The notes below the pieces were generated by a model. The model searched no databases, was not told where the DNA came from, and saw only the letters and a program-made list of their open reading frames with translations. Below, piece after piece: positions 1 through 9,219 of a DNA stretch of 64,000 bases. The stretch lies in the NCBI GenBank assembly GCA_020636105.1, contig JACJYL010000001.1:3038001-3102000 (forward strand), read 5' to 3'. How positions within the stretch are numbered: the first letter of the stretch is position 1; each line of letters opens with the position of its first letter. The translations under genes and the position numbers were made by a program. Source of the stretch: Lewinellaceae bacterium (lineage in GTDB: Bacteria; Bacteroidota; Bacteroidia; Chitinophagales; Saprospiraceae).

Positions 1-107
1 CTTCCTTTGTATCCTGTATCGACGAGCGTCAGCCCGTCATCTTCAATGACAAATGCGTTTACCGCCCCCAGGGTGATCTGGTAAACGTGGTCTGTGATTT
101 TTCTCAT
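1..107 (-). CDS. MBL-fold metallohydrolase, N-terminal fragment
   Basis: The first 35 codons of a gene that runs off the left edge. The ATG is at 107-105 and the translation starts MRKITDHVYQITLG and continues to LTLVDTGYKG. This is the usual opening of metallo-beta-lactamase-fold hydrolases: a beta strand, 'NAFVIED', then the 'LVDTG' turn before the HxHxDH metal site. The metal-binding motif itself lies outside the window, so substrate and subfamily cannot be given. Confidence 0.7.
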   Translation of the reverse strand, partial: MRKITDHVYQITLGAVNAFVIEDDGLTLVDTGYKG

Positions 108-179
108 AATAGAATGGGCTTTGGTATTCTTTTTCCATCTATGAGAAAGCGCTGATGTTAAGTAGTTGGCACGGTAGAA

Positions 180-857
180 TCAAACGTAATCATCTGAATA
201 ATCATATAAAATATGTTCTATCAGATCGAGTACAAAGTCATATTCCAGCATCATCTCTTTAGAAGGGATTCTTTGATTTCGATAATACAAAAGAAGATAA
301 TCCGCTTCTCCTTCGACGGACAACCCTTTTTTTTTGGCGATATCTTCCAATACCCGGCTTCCTGCCTGCCCTTCAAAAATAATACTGTCGTTGGTTTTTA
401 TTTCATACTTTGAATGAAATTCCTTTTTCTCAGGGAAAGGTTTCTCCTTATCCATAAAAAACTCCTGGATCTGGTTCAGGGTACCTTTGGGCCTAATTTC
501 AAATTTATCGAAATCAAATTCCTCACTCTTGATTTCAAAAATAGTTGTGGTACGCTTCTTAAACTCCCCGTAATAGGTATAATCATAAATCCTTATGATT
601 CCGGAAAAGGATGGATCCTGCTTCTGTAAAATACCTTTTAAACGCTTGGATTTTTTTCCCTTAAAAATGTCAAATCCTTTGAGAAAAAAAGGTTGATTGG
701 AAAATTTTTCTTTACTCGTAAAAGCAAATTCATATTGCCGGGCCAACTGGCTCAATTCGGCGATGCGCTCGTTACTCCTGAACCTGTCCAGTAAATCATC
801 AATAAATGCCTCCATCAGTAAGGTTTTGGTTGATTTCCCTCTCTTCTTTCTCTCCAT
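180..857 (-). CDS. Hypothetical protein, lysine-rich, 225 aa
   Basis: An unrecognised soluble protein with no signal peptide or membrane segment. The N-terminus is strongly basic (MERKKRGKSTK). The middle holds alternating strands (GIIRIYDYTYYGEF, TTTIFEIKSEEF), followed by 'EFHSKYEIKTND' and a C-terminal helix. The pattern 'eF...Y.i...D', then a residue-by-residue ligand-like strand and 'LLLYY', resembles the soluble part of uncharacterised Bacteroidota proteins, but I cannot name a family. The ORF is long, AT-rich like its neighbours, and has an ATG start. Existence is likely; function is unknown. Confidence 0.6.
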   Translation of the reverse strand: MERKKRGKSTKTLLMEAFIDDLLDRFRSNERIAELSQLARQYEFAFTSKEKFSNQPFFLKGFDIFKGKKSKRLKGILQKQDPSFSGIIRIYDYTYYGEFKKRTTTIFEIKSEEFDFDKFEIRPKGTLNQIQEFFMDKEKPFPEKKEFHSKYEIKTNDSIIFEGQAGSRVLEDIAKKKGLSVEGEADYLLLYYRNQRIPSKEMMLEYDFVLDLIEHILYDYSDDYV

Positions 858-1039
858 TTTTTCATAAAAATCCCCCCCTGGAAATGCAACCCCTAAATTA
901 TAAAAAAAATTATAATTATGATAACCTTCTTCCTCCGCTCATTTCCCCGCAGCACTTTTTTTACCCTAAACTGGTTTTCATTGAAATGGAGGCGATGAAA
1001 TTTAAACCATAAAACGGCCCGAATTTTGACTTATTGAGT

Positions 1040-1291
1040 TTAATTAATACCCTCTGAATAAAATTCCTCCTCCCACCAGGCTAAAGACCTATAGTTAAAA
1101 GTCTTTTTCGCATTTCTATCAATGATTAACTGCAGATAATCTTTGATCTTTTCGAGGTGTTTCATGGCTTCTCCGACGGTATTGATCTGTTCAACGGGGC
1201 TGGTTTGTACTGCAAACAGCGCCGTCATTTTTGGATTTTTTCGGGCAATATGATCCGCAGCCATTAAAATCGATTTTTGCAGGTCATTCAT
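1040..1291 (-). CDS. Small hypothetical protein, 83 aa
   Basis: An 83-residue, mostly helical protein without a signal peptide. It has a conserved-looking core (MNDLQKSILMAADHIARK) and an aromatic, acidic C-terminus (SLAWWEEEFYSEG). No known domain was recognised. It lies in the same direction as its neighbours with ordinary spacing. Residue composition is plausible for a real small protein. No function is offered. Confidence 0.45.
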   Translation of the reverse strand: MNDLQKSILMAADHIARKNPKMTALFAVQTSPVEQINTVGEAMKHLEKIKDYLQLIIDRNAKKTFNYRSLAWWEEEFYSEGIN

Positions 1292-1421
1292 TGGTATTCA
1301 ATTTTGCTTAACCACTCCGAAAACACGAAGGGATAGACAAAAATGAATAAAAAATATGGAACCCAACAGCTTATAAATAACCGGCCAGGGTTAATCCATC
1401 CATCCTTTAAGTCCGTTAAGT

Positions 1422-1922
1422 TTAACCCGCGCTGGCCGCGGCTTTTTTTTGTTTGTAGAGCCGTGCGGCAAATCCACAGTAGATCAGCAATTCAGTAAGC
1501 GTTTCTTCCTCAAACTGGTTGATATCTGCTTCAATGTCATAGTCGAAATCAAATTTCCTCCAGATCCATTTGGGATACATGGTCAACACCAGGTTATCGG
1601 ATTCGTCCAGCAGTTCAAAGCGGTGTTTCCATGCGCCCCTGGATCTAAACAAAAAACTCCGCTCGGCCACGCCTGCCTCCTGGATCCAGTTGATGCTGAT
1701 GGTTCTTTTCCAATGGTAATTAATTCGCCCCATGGGAATCCCGTTTTTCAGTATTCCGAATTTAGTGCGGAAGAAGTTTTGGGGTTGTATTTCAATGTTT
1801 ACCCCTTTGTACCTTGCTTCCGCTTTACTTGAGAACCAACTGGTATAATCTACTTTCAACACTGCAAATGTCCCTTTTACGATCTGGAAATTCCCTCTCC
1901 CAGAAGTGCATTCTATTTTCAT
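1422..1922 (-). CDS. Hypothetical protein, 166 aa
   Basis: A soluble protein rich in beta strands and aromatic residues (VDYTSWFSSKAEARYKG, INYHWKRTISINW, YPKWIWRKFDFDYDIEAD). The C-terminal helix ends in ETLTELLIYCGFAARLY followed by a Lys/Ala tail. The fold looks like a single beta-rich domain similar to the small lipid-scramblase/LURP-type barrels ('f.lld..g..v+...+k...fd.+y.i'), but this is only a resemblance. No signal peptide. I do not recognise the family. Confidence 0.5.
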   Translation of the reverse strand: MKIECTSGRGNFQIVKGTFAVLKVDYTSWFSSKAEARYKGVNIEIQPQNFFRTKFGILKNGIPMGRINYHWKRTISINWIQEAGVAERSFLFRSRGAWKHRFELLDESDNLVLTMYPKWIWRKFDFDYDIEADINQFEEETLTELLIYCGFAARLYKQKKAAASAG

Positions 1923-1975
1923 GATTGTCGGTTTTTATTTTCTTACCTACTCTTTCAGCGGTCTCCGTTTTCCAA

Positions 1976-2893
1976 TTAAATCGGGAGCATATCAAAAAAC
2001 AGCTCCGCAATAGGAATGTTTAAATCCTGGATGAAATCATAATAGAGGCCTGGAGAACAATTAATATCTACTACTTTGTAGCCATCCTGGGTTTTGATAA
2101 AATCCAGGCCAAAGTAATCAGCGCCTAAAATTTCCCCTATTTTAATCGCAATGGATTCAATTTCATGGCCAGGTTTGACATAAACCGTCTCTCCGCCAAT
2201 GCTATCTTCATCATATACTTTCCAGCCCGATATTTTAGTGCTTTTTTTTCGGAATCCATATAAGACCTTTCCGTTAATGACGGTTACCCCAACCCATTCT
2301 TCTATATTGTTTGGGTAAAATTTTTCTAAATAATAATCCTTCTTTGGGTGGTAACCGATAATATCTCTTAGTTGATTGAAATGATCTATTTTCACAATCC
2401 CAATGCCAAAAGAGGATCTTCTTGGCTTGAGCAGGAAAGAAGACGTTTCAAACAAAGGTTCCAATAAGCCGTAATTATCCGGGTTGACCAGGTATAAATC
2501 TGAAACCGGAATATTATACTTGTGTAAGATACTAAATGCAATAAACTTATCCGTAGCTACAGCATAAAAGGAATGGGAGTTATGTACTTTTGTACTTAGT
2601 TCAAGAACCCGCAGCACTTCCATGTGATAACTATCCCGACTGCGGTCCAGCATGCCCATCCATACAAAGTGGTCAAGATTACTTAAACAATAATCACCAA
2701 TAAAAACCTGGTGGTTTTTGATGATCGCTTTTCTGAAATCCAAATGCTCGACATAATCGACTTCCTTTTTGATTAAAAAGGAACAAAACAAGTTGTAAAT
2801 ACGCTCATCAATGTGGGCCGGGTTTTGCATGGTGATGGAAACTTCCAGGTCTTTTCTTGGAGGAATCCAAAGCCCGACTTTTAATTTTTTCAT
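1976..2893 (-). CDS. ATP-grasp domain protein
   Basis: A 305-residue protein with the layout of RimK/glutathione-synthetase-type ATP-grasp enzymes. The ATP-binding lobe shows 'SSFLLKPRRSSFGIGIVKID' near residues 150-170, with the Lys and Gly-rich loop that hold ATP. The C-terminal 'ADYFGLDFIKT' plus 'KVVDINCSPGLYYDF' supplies the Asp/Asn metal-binding residues. Such enzymes join a carboxylate to an amine or thiol through an acyl-phosphate; the substrates are not evident. Its ATG overlaps the stop of the upstream membrane protein gene (ATGA at 2890-2893), so the two are probably co-translated. Confidence 0.75.
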   Translation of the reverse strand: MKKLKVGLWIPPRKDLEVSITMQNPAHIDERIYNLFCSFLIKKEVDYVEHLDFRKAIIKNHQVFIGDYCLSNLDHFVWMGMLDRSRDSYHMEVLRVLELSTKVHNSHSFYAVATDKFIAFSILHKYNIPVSDLYLVNPDNYGLLEPLFETSSFLLKPRRSSFGIGIVKIDHFNQLRDIIGYHPKKDYYLEKFYPNNIEEWVGVTVINGKVLYGFRKKSTKISGWKVYDEDSIGGETVYVKPGHEIESIAIKIGEILGADYFGLDFIKTQDGYKVVDINCSPGLYYDFIQDLNIPIAELFFDMLPI

Positions 2894-3552
2894 GACGCTT
2901 TTTTATCAATAATCAACCAAACAGCCAGTCCAAGTTCTCCAATGGCCATAGGAAGCGCGAGAATCATTTCCAAATTACTTACCATAGCTGATTGAGGAAG
3001 AGTTAATTTCAGGAAGTGGACAACTACGTAAGAAACTCCAGCGATTAATGCCAAATACCATAAAATCTTTGGTACCCGGGCATGAAGTTTCATTAAAATT
3101 CCAACTAAAAACAGATGAATGCCAAATATGATTAACCCGGCACTCCAAATCGATTGGAACAATTGAAAATTATTGATAATAATCTCCTTACTTATTTCCG
3201 TATGATTAAGATTTTTCGTCAGATAAAATGTCCCAATTCCAAATACAATTGTATATATGATTCTCAAGGTTGATGATGCAAATGATATATTTTTATTGTC
3301 CTCTTTAAAATACCTATAAAGCGTCCAGGAAACCAATAGATCAAGAAGAAGCACTATTACAATAGCTAATAACATCAATTTGTAAAGTTGCAAATTACCG
3401 GCAAGGTTGCTTTGGACAAAATCAGGTTGGCTCGGGTTAAATATTTTAGGAAATGCAAATCCAAATGCAAATCCAGCTATTATTGCCATCAATAAAAGTG
3501 AGTACCCGGTAATTTTTGCAAAAGTTCTCTTTTTAATCATTTTATGCTTCAT
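2890..3552 (-). CDS. DUF4386-like integral membrane protein
   Basis: A 220-residue protein with about six hydrophobic segments (for example YSLLLMAIIAGFAFGFAFP, LMLLAIVIVLLLDLLVSW, SLIWSAGLIIFGIHLFLVG-type, and the last at residues 195-215). The order and wording ('K.tGy.lLl..i.agfafg', 'D.l.sw.Ly', 'G.hLfl.G.L') match DUF4386 proteins, inner-membrane proteins of unknown function common in Bacteroidota. Its stop overlaps the start of the ATP-grasp gene. The start could also be the second Met (MIKKRTF). Function unknown. Confidence 0.65.
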   Translation of the reverse strand: MKHKMIKKRTFAKITGYSLLLMAIIAGFAFGFAFPKIFNPSQPDFVQSNLAGNLQLYKLMLLAIVIVLLLDLLVSWTLYRYFKEDNKNISFASSTLRIIYTIVFGIGTFYLTKNLNHTEISKEIIINNFQLFQSIWSAGLIIFGIHLFLVGILMKLHARVPKILWYLALIAGVSYVVVHFLKLTLPQSAMVSNLEMILALPMAIGELGLAVWLIIDKKAS

Positions 3553-3689
3553 TTTAGTTTAGCAGTTTAAGGAAATAACGATAATTAGGTTGCAAGGTAA
3601 TATTACACCAAAGGCTGATAAAGAACGTAAATGCTGAGGCCAGGAAGCAATTATCGCATTTATTGTGCATTCGTTTCTGATTTAAAATC

Positions 3690-4109
3690 TTATTTGTCGT
3701 TCACTTTCCCTGGATTTATCCATTTCCAAGCGAGCCACACAATAGCTATGGTAGTGGCTATTTCGATAATGCTACAAAATAAGTAATATTTTGTAGGTGC
3801 AACTGCAAAAAGTGTCGCTGTTTGAACAAGTGTCATGATTATTCCGGCAATAATGTTTGCCCACCGGTTGGATCTATAATTTAATATTCTCGACAGCAAA
3901 ACCATTACGATAGGAATTTCCATCAGGATTGCTGAAGCTAATAAGAAATTTTCATTCATTTCCATTCCGTTTACATTTCCTGCCAGATATTGCTTTAACA
4001 GGTTTACATCCATTATTCCCATGATATCGCAATACAAATAATTTAAAATTGCGAAAATCCACAAGGTGGAGAGTAATACTTTTTTATCCATTTTATTATT
4101 TTTATGCAT
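3690..4109 (-). CDS. DUF6326-like small membrane protein
   Basis: A 139-residue protein with four predicted membrane helices (STLWIFAILNYLYCDIMGIM, FLLASAILMEIPIVMVLLS, WANIIAGIIMTLVQTATLF, SIIEIATTIAIVWLAWKW). The 'LSTLWIF..LNY.YCDI' opening and the 'E(I/L)PI.MV.LSR' segment fit the DUF6326 family. Translation may start at the internal MDKK (4091) rather than MHKNNK. The start lies 1 bp from the stop of the serine hydrolase gene upstream, which suggests an operon. Role unknown. Confidence 0.6.
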   Translation of the reverse strand: MHKNNKMDKKVLLSTLWIFAILNYLYCDIMGIMDVNLLKQYLAGNVNGMEMNENFLLASAILMEIPIVMVLLSRILNYRSNRWANIIAGIIMTLVQTATLFAVAPTKYYLFCSIIEIATTIAIVWLAWKWINPGKVNDK

Positions 4110-4110
4110 G

Positions 4111-5151
4111 TTACGAGCTTTTTTCCCTTCTCACTATTTTCACAATACGACTATATACTATCTCCGCCAAATTCCAGTCATATCCATGAAAGTTCGTTGT
4201 ATTATTAAATTGAATAACAACCGTGTCGATGTCTTTGTAGTATTTGGCAATACTTTGATAGCCGGGAAGCAAACCCGTATGTTCGTAAACGTAAATGGAG
4301 GAATAGATTTCCTGTTCCCCTTCGTTGAACACCGAACCATCGTTTAATGCGCGCAAGAATATGCCCACATCCTCTGCTGTAGCTAACATTAGGCCTGTGT
4401 CTTCATACTTAAAATCCTTTTCAACACCAACATAATAGCCACTCATCACATTGTCTATATTCACTTCACTAAGCGAACCGAACGTGTTTTTTAGCCCAAG
4501 TGGATTCAAAATTTCCTCCCTGATAAATTGCTGATGGGGATAACCTAACGTTTTATCGATAAGGTCCTCAATTAACATATAATTTGTATTTGAATATTCA
4601 TAGTGCTTTCCGGGTTTAAAGTCAGCAGGTAAATCCAGCGCGTATTCAAGTGTTTCTTGTCTGTTTTTTGGCGGTTTTATCCAATAATCAGGATGGTCTA
4701 CAAAATTAGGAATGCCACTCCGATGTTGCACCATCATTCTCAAGGTTATCTTGTCTGAATATTCTATTCTTCCGGCTAGTTCCGGAAAGTATTCAGCGAG
4801 TGTTTTATCCAAAGACAAACGTCCTGCTTTCACTAATTTTGTGGTAGCAACAGCCAGATAAAGCTTGGTAATACTGGCAATTTTAAATAATGCTTGCGGG
4901 TAGGCAGGTATTTTATTTTTTCGGTCATGCCAGCCTGCAGCATAAAATTCCGGTGGCTTTCCAGCTTGGTCCACATAAACAATCATTCCATCAAACCCGT
5001 GATCGATACCTTCCTCTAATTGCTCCTGAACGGTATCTGGAAGTGGTAATATCCATGCCCTTACCAAAATCCATGGAACGAACGCCAAAGAGGATATGCT
5101 TGCAATAATAAATGCTATTCTGAGTATTCGTTTTATTTGTTTCTTTGTCAT
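4111..5151 (-). CDS. Serine hydrolase, class C beta-lactamase/DD-peptidase fold
   Basis: A membrane-anchored or exported serine hydrolase. After an N-terminal hydrophobic segment (IKRILRIAFIIASISSLAFV) come the family motifs: 'FKIASITK' (SxxK nucleophile), 'YSNTNY' (the Y-x-N motif) and 'EHTGLLPGY' (the H/K-T-G position). These enzymes hydrolyse peptides, beta-lactams or esters in the periplasm; the substrate is not predictable. I chose the ATG at 5151 (MTKKQIK) because the longer frame from 5187 would overlap the upstream hydrolase gene by 17 bp and precede the signal with hydrophilic residues. It lies in a run of hydrolase genes. Confidence 0.8.
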   Translation of the reverse strand: MTKKQIKRILRIAFIIASISSLAFVPWILVRAWILPLPDTVQEQLEEGIDHGFDGMIVYVDQAGKPPEFYAAGWHDRKNKIPAYPQALFKIASITKLYLAVATTKLVKAGRLSLDKTLAEYFPELAGRIEYSDKITLRMMVQHRSGIPNFVDHPDYWIKPPKNRQETLEYALDLPADFKPGKHYEYSNTNYMLIEDLIDKTLGYPHQQFIREEILNPLGLKNTFGSLSEVNIDNVMSGYYVGVEKDFKYEDTGLMLATAEDVGIFLRALNDGSVFNEGEQEIYSSIYVYEHTGLLPGYQSIAKYYKDIDTVVIQFNNTTNFHGYDWNLAEIVYSRIVKIVRREKSS

Positions 5152-5170
5152 AATGTAAAGCGACCTGTTG

Positions 5171-6199
5171 TTAAAGTCCATCCACAAATCGCCGGAATGA
5201 ACTCATAAATAATTCCTGTTCTTCAATATATCCTTCATGAGCGCTATTTTCTAGGATCACCATTTCTTTGTCCATAAATCCCGGCCCACCAATGCTATTA
5301 AATGCATCGAATCCCATTTCAATCGTGTTTACTCCATCGTGTCGGCCCCAAATAACCATGGTAGGTATTTTAATATTTGCCATTTGAGGACTTAGGTTCA
5401 ATTCCAATATGTTAAAGCGCTTTGCGAGATATCGTCCGTTAAAAAATATGGCCAGCGAAAGGTATGAATTCATAACGCCTGCGGCTCCAACTTCTGGTCC
5501 TCGCACTACCTGGTCCGGGTCGTGACGATAAGCATTTGTATTATCCAGATATTTGTCATATTTGAAATAATTGTCCACTATTGTCATATCAGGAACTGTT
5601 GCACACCAATCGCGTGCTTCCGTCCAGTAGTCAACATCTAAGCCATTATCTATTTGTTCCTGAGCGTAATCTTTAACAAACACAACTGATTTTGGAATTC
5701 CTTCAAGCAAGTTGTGTCCACTGTCCATATCGATAAATCCAGCTACCTTATCCTGATAATTTCCGGTGCTCAAATACGCGCTTCCCAGTGCACCGCCCCA
5801 GCTTATTCCATAAAAAACAATTTTAGGATAATTGTGCCGTAAATTAATCGCATCAATTACAAGGTCAAGATCTTCTACAAATTGCTCAACAGTAAATGAT
5901 TCTTTGTCGGGATTACCCTGAGAAAGCCCCGATGCGCGTTGATCCCAATAGGCAAAGGCATAGTCATTCTCCAACTCCTTTGCTACCGGGAGAAAAGAGG
6001 ACAACGAAGCATTTCCACCGGGTCCTCCATGTACAAAAAGGATAAAGACTTTCGATTCGATATTTCCTTTGATGTAAACGGGCATTTCCGCCCCGTCATT
6101 TTTTACGAAGAAATGATCTCCATCGTAGAAACTCTCTTTTTCACAAGAACTGAATAAAATTGATGTTAATAGAACAAATACTAAAATGATGTGTCTCAT
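5171..6199 (-). CDS. Alpha/beta hydrolase lipoprotein, proline-iminopeptidase-like
   Basis: A 342-residue exported hydrolase. The N-terminus is a lipoprotein signal (LLTSILFSSCEK, with the lipid-modified Cys near residue 19). The hydrolase core shows the oxyanion motif 'HGGPGG', 'YWDQRASGLS', the nucleophile elbow 'GISWGG', then 'WGRHDGV' (acid) and 'NSAHEG' (His). HGGPGG and DQRG.G.S-type motifs are characteristic of proline iminopeptidases and related hydrolases. Probably periplasmic or outer-membrane attached. Upstream of and close to the serine hydrolase gene. Confidence 0.82.
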   Translation of the reverse strand: MRHIILVFVLLTSILFSSCEKESFYDGDHFFVKNDGAEMPVYIKGNIESKVFILFVHGGPGGNASLSSFLPVAKELENDYAFAYWDQRASGLSQGNPDKESFTVEQFVEDLDLVIDAINLRHNYPKIVFYGISWGGALGSAYLSTGNYQDKVAGFIDMDSGHNLLEGIPKSVVFVKDYAQEQIDNGLDVDYWTEARDWCATVPDMTIVDNYFKYDKYLDNTNAYRHDPDQVVRGPEVGAAGVMNSYLSLAIFFNGRYLAKRFNILELNLSPQMANIKIPTMVIWGRHDGVNTIEMGFDAFNSIGGPGFMDKEMVILENSAHEGYIEEQELFMSSFRRFVDGL

Positions 6200-6204
6200 A
6201 ACAG

Positions 6205-6819
6205 TTATTTTTTGAATTTATAGGTAAATCCCATTTTGGCTGCAACATGTGGTATGAAAGTATGATTAACTCCTGATTGCAAATAAGCTTCCGCTCCAAT
6301 GTGAATACTAAGCGGTAAATTAGCTTTCCGGCTTCCATCCCAACCCAGCAATACTGAAGAAGTGGGCATAAAATGAGGGTTGCCCCAATTCGGCGCTTTT
6401 TCTACACTGCCATCTGCCGACCTATGGTAAATCTTACCAGCTGGAAAGGAGTGCATGTATCCCGCGCCCAAATTTAAATCGACGAACATGGATGAAATAG
6501 GAAACCTTGTTCCAATAGATGTTTTAGCAAATAGGGCCGTGTTATTCCATCGATGCCAATATCCGCCTAAATCTGTATCCCAATGAACCGTAACCCACTT
6601 TTTCGATGATAGGGTATACTCGATTCCAAGGCTTAAACCCGGATGCAATACCAATTCACCGAAGTAATCGAATTTAACAGCTACTCTTTCATTATGTATT
6701 AATCGGGAGAATAGCCCTTCCCGGTCGGTATTTTTATCCATGCTCTGCTGTGCCATTACCTGGCCGTGGCATTGACCCAGCACGATCACGAAAAATGCCA
6801 CAAAAATCATTTTCATCAT
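6205..6819 (-). CDS. Secreted/outer-membrane beta-barrel-like protein
   Basis: A 204-residue protein with a signal peptide (MMKMIFVAFFVIVLGQCHGQVMAQ). The rest consists of alternating amphipathic strands, many ending in aromatic residues (VAVKFDYFGELVLHPGLSLGIEYTL, IHIGAEAYLQSG), and a terminal 'KMGFTYKFKK', which fits a small outer-membrane barrel. No specific family is recognised. It starts just 5 bp before the lipoprotein hydrolase gene and is probably the first gene of that operon. Confidence 0.6.
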   Translation of the reverse strand: MMKMIFVAFFVIVLGQCHGQVMAQQSMDKNTDREGLFSRLIHNERVAVKFDYFGELVLHPGLSLGIEYTLSSKKWVTVHWDTDLGGYWHRWNNTALFAKTSIGTRFPISSMFVDLNLGAGYMHSFPAGKIYHRSADGSVEKAPNWGNPHFMPTSSVLLGWDGSRKANLPLSIHIGAEAYLQSGVNHTFIPHVAAKMGFTYKFKK

Positions 6820-6945
6820 ATTTTTTATTTATTATTTACGATTCAATTTTCCTCTTTTCAATTCATTGCCTGAATAAATTCATGTCCTCGCGGATGACTT
6901 TATAACCCCGGACACTATTTTTTTCTTAAAAATAGGAAGGTAAAA

Positions 6946-6994
6946 GCCCCTCCTAACATGTTGCCAAACCCTGCATTGGCAAGTAGGAGGGGGC
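6946..6994. other. Strong nested hairpin in a 586-bp gene-free stretch
   Basis: In the gap 6820-7405 there is no convincing ORF. The outer arms gcccctccta (6946-6955) and its complement with one extra G (6984-6994) enclose a second pair, ttgccaa (6961-6967) and ttggcaa (6976-6982). It could act as a transcription terminator or as a structured RNA. There is no clear T-run on either side, so an intrinsic terminator is not proven. Confidence 0.4.
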
Positions 6995-7135
6995 CTTCAC
7001 TTTAAGGAAGTCAGGTGTTCCGTATCGTATGCTATTTATGGTTTTCATTTTCGCTATTATATGATAAGCGTTATTAATTATGAGCCAAAGGTACTCCCAG
7101 GAACAGGAGCAGTCGTTCTGAATTAATAAAATAGC

Positions 7136-7157
7136 GTACGGAATTATAATTCCGTAC
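7136..7157. promoter_or_regulatory. 22-bp perfect palindrome, operator-like
   Basis: A fully self-complementary 22-bp sequence centred on AATTATAATT with GTACG/CGTAC-type outer arms. Perfect AT-centred palindromes of this length are typical of dimeric repressor operators. The nearest gene start on the minus strand is 317 bp away (6819), so its target is unclear. Confidence 0.35.
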
Positions 7158-7405
7158 AAACCAGATAATGTATTGTATTGAAAAACTGAAACGCTTCTCT
7201 TTACTGATTTAGGAACTGCTTGGGTGTTAAGCAGGTTTCTTTCATGAAATGGTTGTCTACATGCGTAGTTATTGACGCTAAAGAGATTCCCCTAAGCAGT
7301 ATTTATAGAGAAGGGGGGATGCTATGATAGATGACATGGGGAAGAAAAGGGGCCATAAATTCTAAAAACGAATAATTTTTTTGTTTTGGTTTTTAAACTT
7401 AGATT

Positions 7406-8689
7406 TTATTTGTTGCGAAATTGCTTTAACCAATCGCTTACAAGAGGAAGATATTCAGGGGATAGTATTTGAAAATATGGAAAGTCTTCATTCAGCCAGG
7501 TCATGGAATGGGATGTGTTTTCTAAAGTGATTAGCTGGTAATTTGTTGATTTTGACCTACCAATTGCCTTTTTAATGGTTTTGTAGCTTTTGTCTGGAAT
7601 TACATTATCAGATAATCCGTGAATGACTAAAACCGGTTGTGTGATTTTCTTAAAATAAGGAAGTCCGCTAAAGTTTAGTTTGTAATCTTTTTGGATATCA
7701 CGTTCAGGTATCCAAACGTATTTTAGCCAATCCTCACGGCTATTTTTATTTTTTAGTTGTTCTAAAAATTCATACGAAATATTTCCTGCGAGGTAATTAT
7801 ATCCTGCCTTCTGGATTTTTAAGGCCTGATTAATATTTTTTTTGCCTATTCGATTAATATTTAAATTTTTCCAATGGTTTAAATCACTTTCCAAAAGGGT
7901 ACCGTCGGGACAACTAATCGAAATACCAAAACCCAAATCGGGTAATTTTGAGAGGATGTAAGGAATTTTAATGCCTCCCTGGCTGCTTCCCTTAATACCC
8001 ATTTCGGATAATGGAAGCGCTGAAATTTTTGAGAAAAATTCAATGGCATTCATGTCATCAGAACAGAGCTCTTCGATTGTTGCTAATTGCCATGCTCCTT
8101 CTGACTTTCCGGTTCCCCGTTTATCGTAATTAAAAACGGTATATCCTAAATTGGCAAAATAATAAGCTTCTGCATTGGTTCCGCTCCGGTCGTTTCCCTG
8201 TGATGAGGTCACAAAGAACAGACCCTTGTTAACGGATTCCTGAGGCTTCCACAAGGTGCAGGAAAGCTGAAGTCCATTAGAAATAAATGTAAAATCTATC
8301 TTCTCAATTTTATCCTGCTTATTGGGTTCCGTTCTATTTAGATTTGTTTCAAAAGAATTTAATAGTTGCTCCGATTCATTGGAATAGATTTTCAGGTTTC
8401 CTTTGAAATTTTCATTTCGTTTGATGTACCGATATTCATAGGTGTAGTAATCACTTACGACATAAAATTCCAAAGTGTCTTTTTTTAACCTTGTATTTTG
8501 ACAAGGAATTTCATAAGCATTCATATCGATACTTGTAAAGAATGCTTTTGTTTGGCCCTCCATTTCTTTCAATTTCACCTGATAGTCAATAGTCGATTTC
8601 CCGAAATGAATGGTACCTGACCAGGTTTGAGCTATTAATCCCCCAAAGGAGAACAGTTGAACAATCGTTAAAAAAAGGATATATCTCAT
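7406..8689 (-). CDS. Secreted alpha/beta hydrolase (dienelactone/acyl-hydrolase type)
   Basis: A 427-residue exported hydrolase. The signal peptide is MRYILFLTIVQLFSFGGLIAQ. Residues 22-130 form an N-terminal beta-rich domain, as in many Bacteroidota secreted hydrolases. The catalytic domain has 'NYDKRGTGKSEG', the nucleophile elbow 'IKGSSQGG', the acid in 'IHGLSDNVIPDKSY' and the His in 'NTSHSMTW'. Probably a periplasmic or secreted esterase or peptidase of the CocE/PGAP-like group; the substrate is unknown. It stands alone between intergenic regions. Confidence 0.8.
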   Translation of the reverse strand: MRYILFLTIVQLFSFGGLIAQTWSGTIHFGKSTIDYQVKLKEMEGQTKAFFTSIDMNAYEIPCQNTRLKKDTLEFYVVSDYYTYEYRYIKRNENFKGNLKIYSNESEQLLNSFETNLNRTEPNKQDKIEKIDFTFISNGLQLSCTLWKPQESVNKGLFFVTSSQGNDRSGTNAEAYYFANLGYTVFNYDKRGTGKSEGAWQLATIEELCSDDMNAIEFFSKISALPLSEMGIKGSSQGGIKIPYILSKLPDLGFGISISCPDGTLLESDLNHWKNLNINRIGKKNINQALKIQKAGYNYLAGNISYEFLEQLKNKNSREDWLKYVWIPERDIQKDYKLNFSGLPYFKKITQPVLVIHGLSDNVIPDKSYKTIKKAIGRSKSTNYQLITLENTSHSMTWLNEDFPYFQILSPEYLPLVSDWLKQFRNK

Positions 8690-8760
8690 GGCTTTAATTT
8701 TATGGTTTATTGAATGTAGGATACAAATTTACCCTTTTCCCCCTTTGTATGCCTTTAGGA

Positions 8761-9129
8761 TTATTTTGTTAGCAGCCAAAATATGCGGTCATAAGAAATG
8801 ACATAATGTACCAACACAAGGGCACCAAGCACCAGGCTCAGCTGATTTGATTCCATATTATACAATGCCCAGGTGGCAAAACCAAAAAATAAAAATTCAA
8901 TGCCAAGCCTTACTATTCCTGAAACGGGAACGGGAGCATTGCCCGAACGGCTGGGGTCATTGGCTACCGCAAATGTTCCCCAAATCACAGCCGCGATAAC
9001 CGGTAAGCCAATAGCCAGAACATATTTTTCCCAGCTGTCACTTTGTTTCCATCCCCAGACTCCTATTACTGCTAAGGAGAATATTTCAAGTAGAAAACGC
9101 ACCGCCAGATTAATCGGATTTGAACTCAT
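8761..9129 (-). CDS. YrdB-family (DUF2568) membrane protein
   Basis: A 122-residue protein with four hydrophobic segments. The sequence 'NLAVRFLLEIFSLAVIGVWGW', 'VIWGTFAVANDPSRSG' and 'LGIEFLFFGFATWALY' closely follows the YrdB/DUF2568 family of small inner-membrane proteins, including the conserved 'WG.F..p.dp.R' loop. Function unknown in all bacteria. Not evidently in an operon. Confidence 0.8.
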   Translation of the reverse strand: MSSNPINLAVRFLLEIFSLAVIGVWGWKQSDSWEKYVLAIGLPVIAAVIWGTFAVANDPSRSGNAPVPVSGIVRLGIEFLFFGFATWALYNMESNQLSLVLGALVLVHYVISYDRIFWLLTK

Positions 9130-9219
9130 TTGGTTTGTTTTTAATTTTTCTTAGAAATCTATTTATTGTTGCGCTTCCACTCGTATTTTCAGGGCTTTCA
9201 TAGCACTCAAATTTTGATA

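Noticed and set aside
6953..7159. 68-codon minus-strand frame
   Set aside because: It runs through the hairpin and the palindrome, with no protein-like features.
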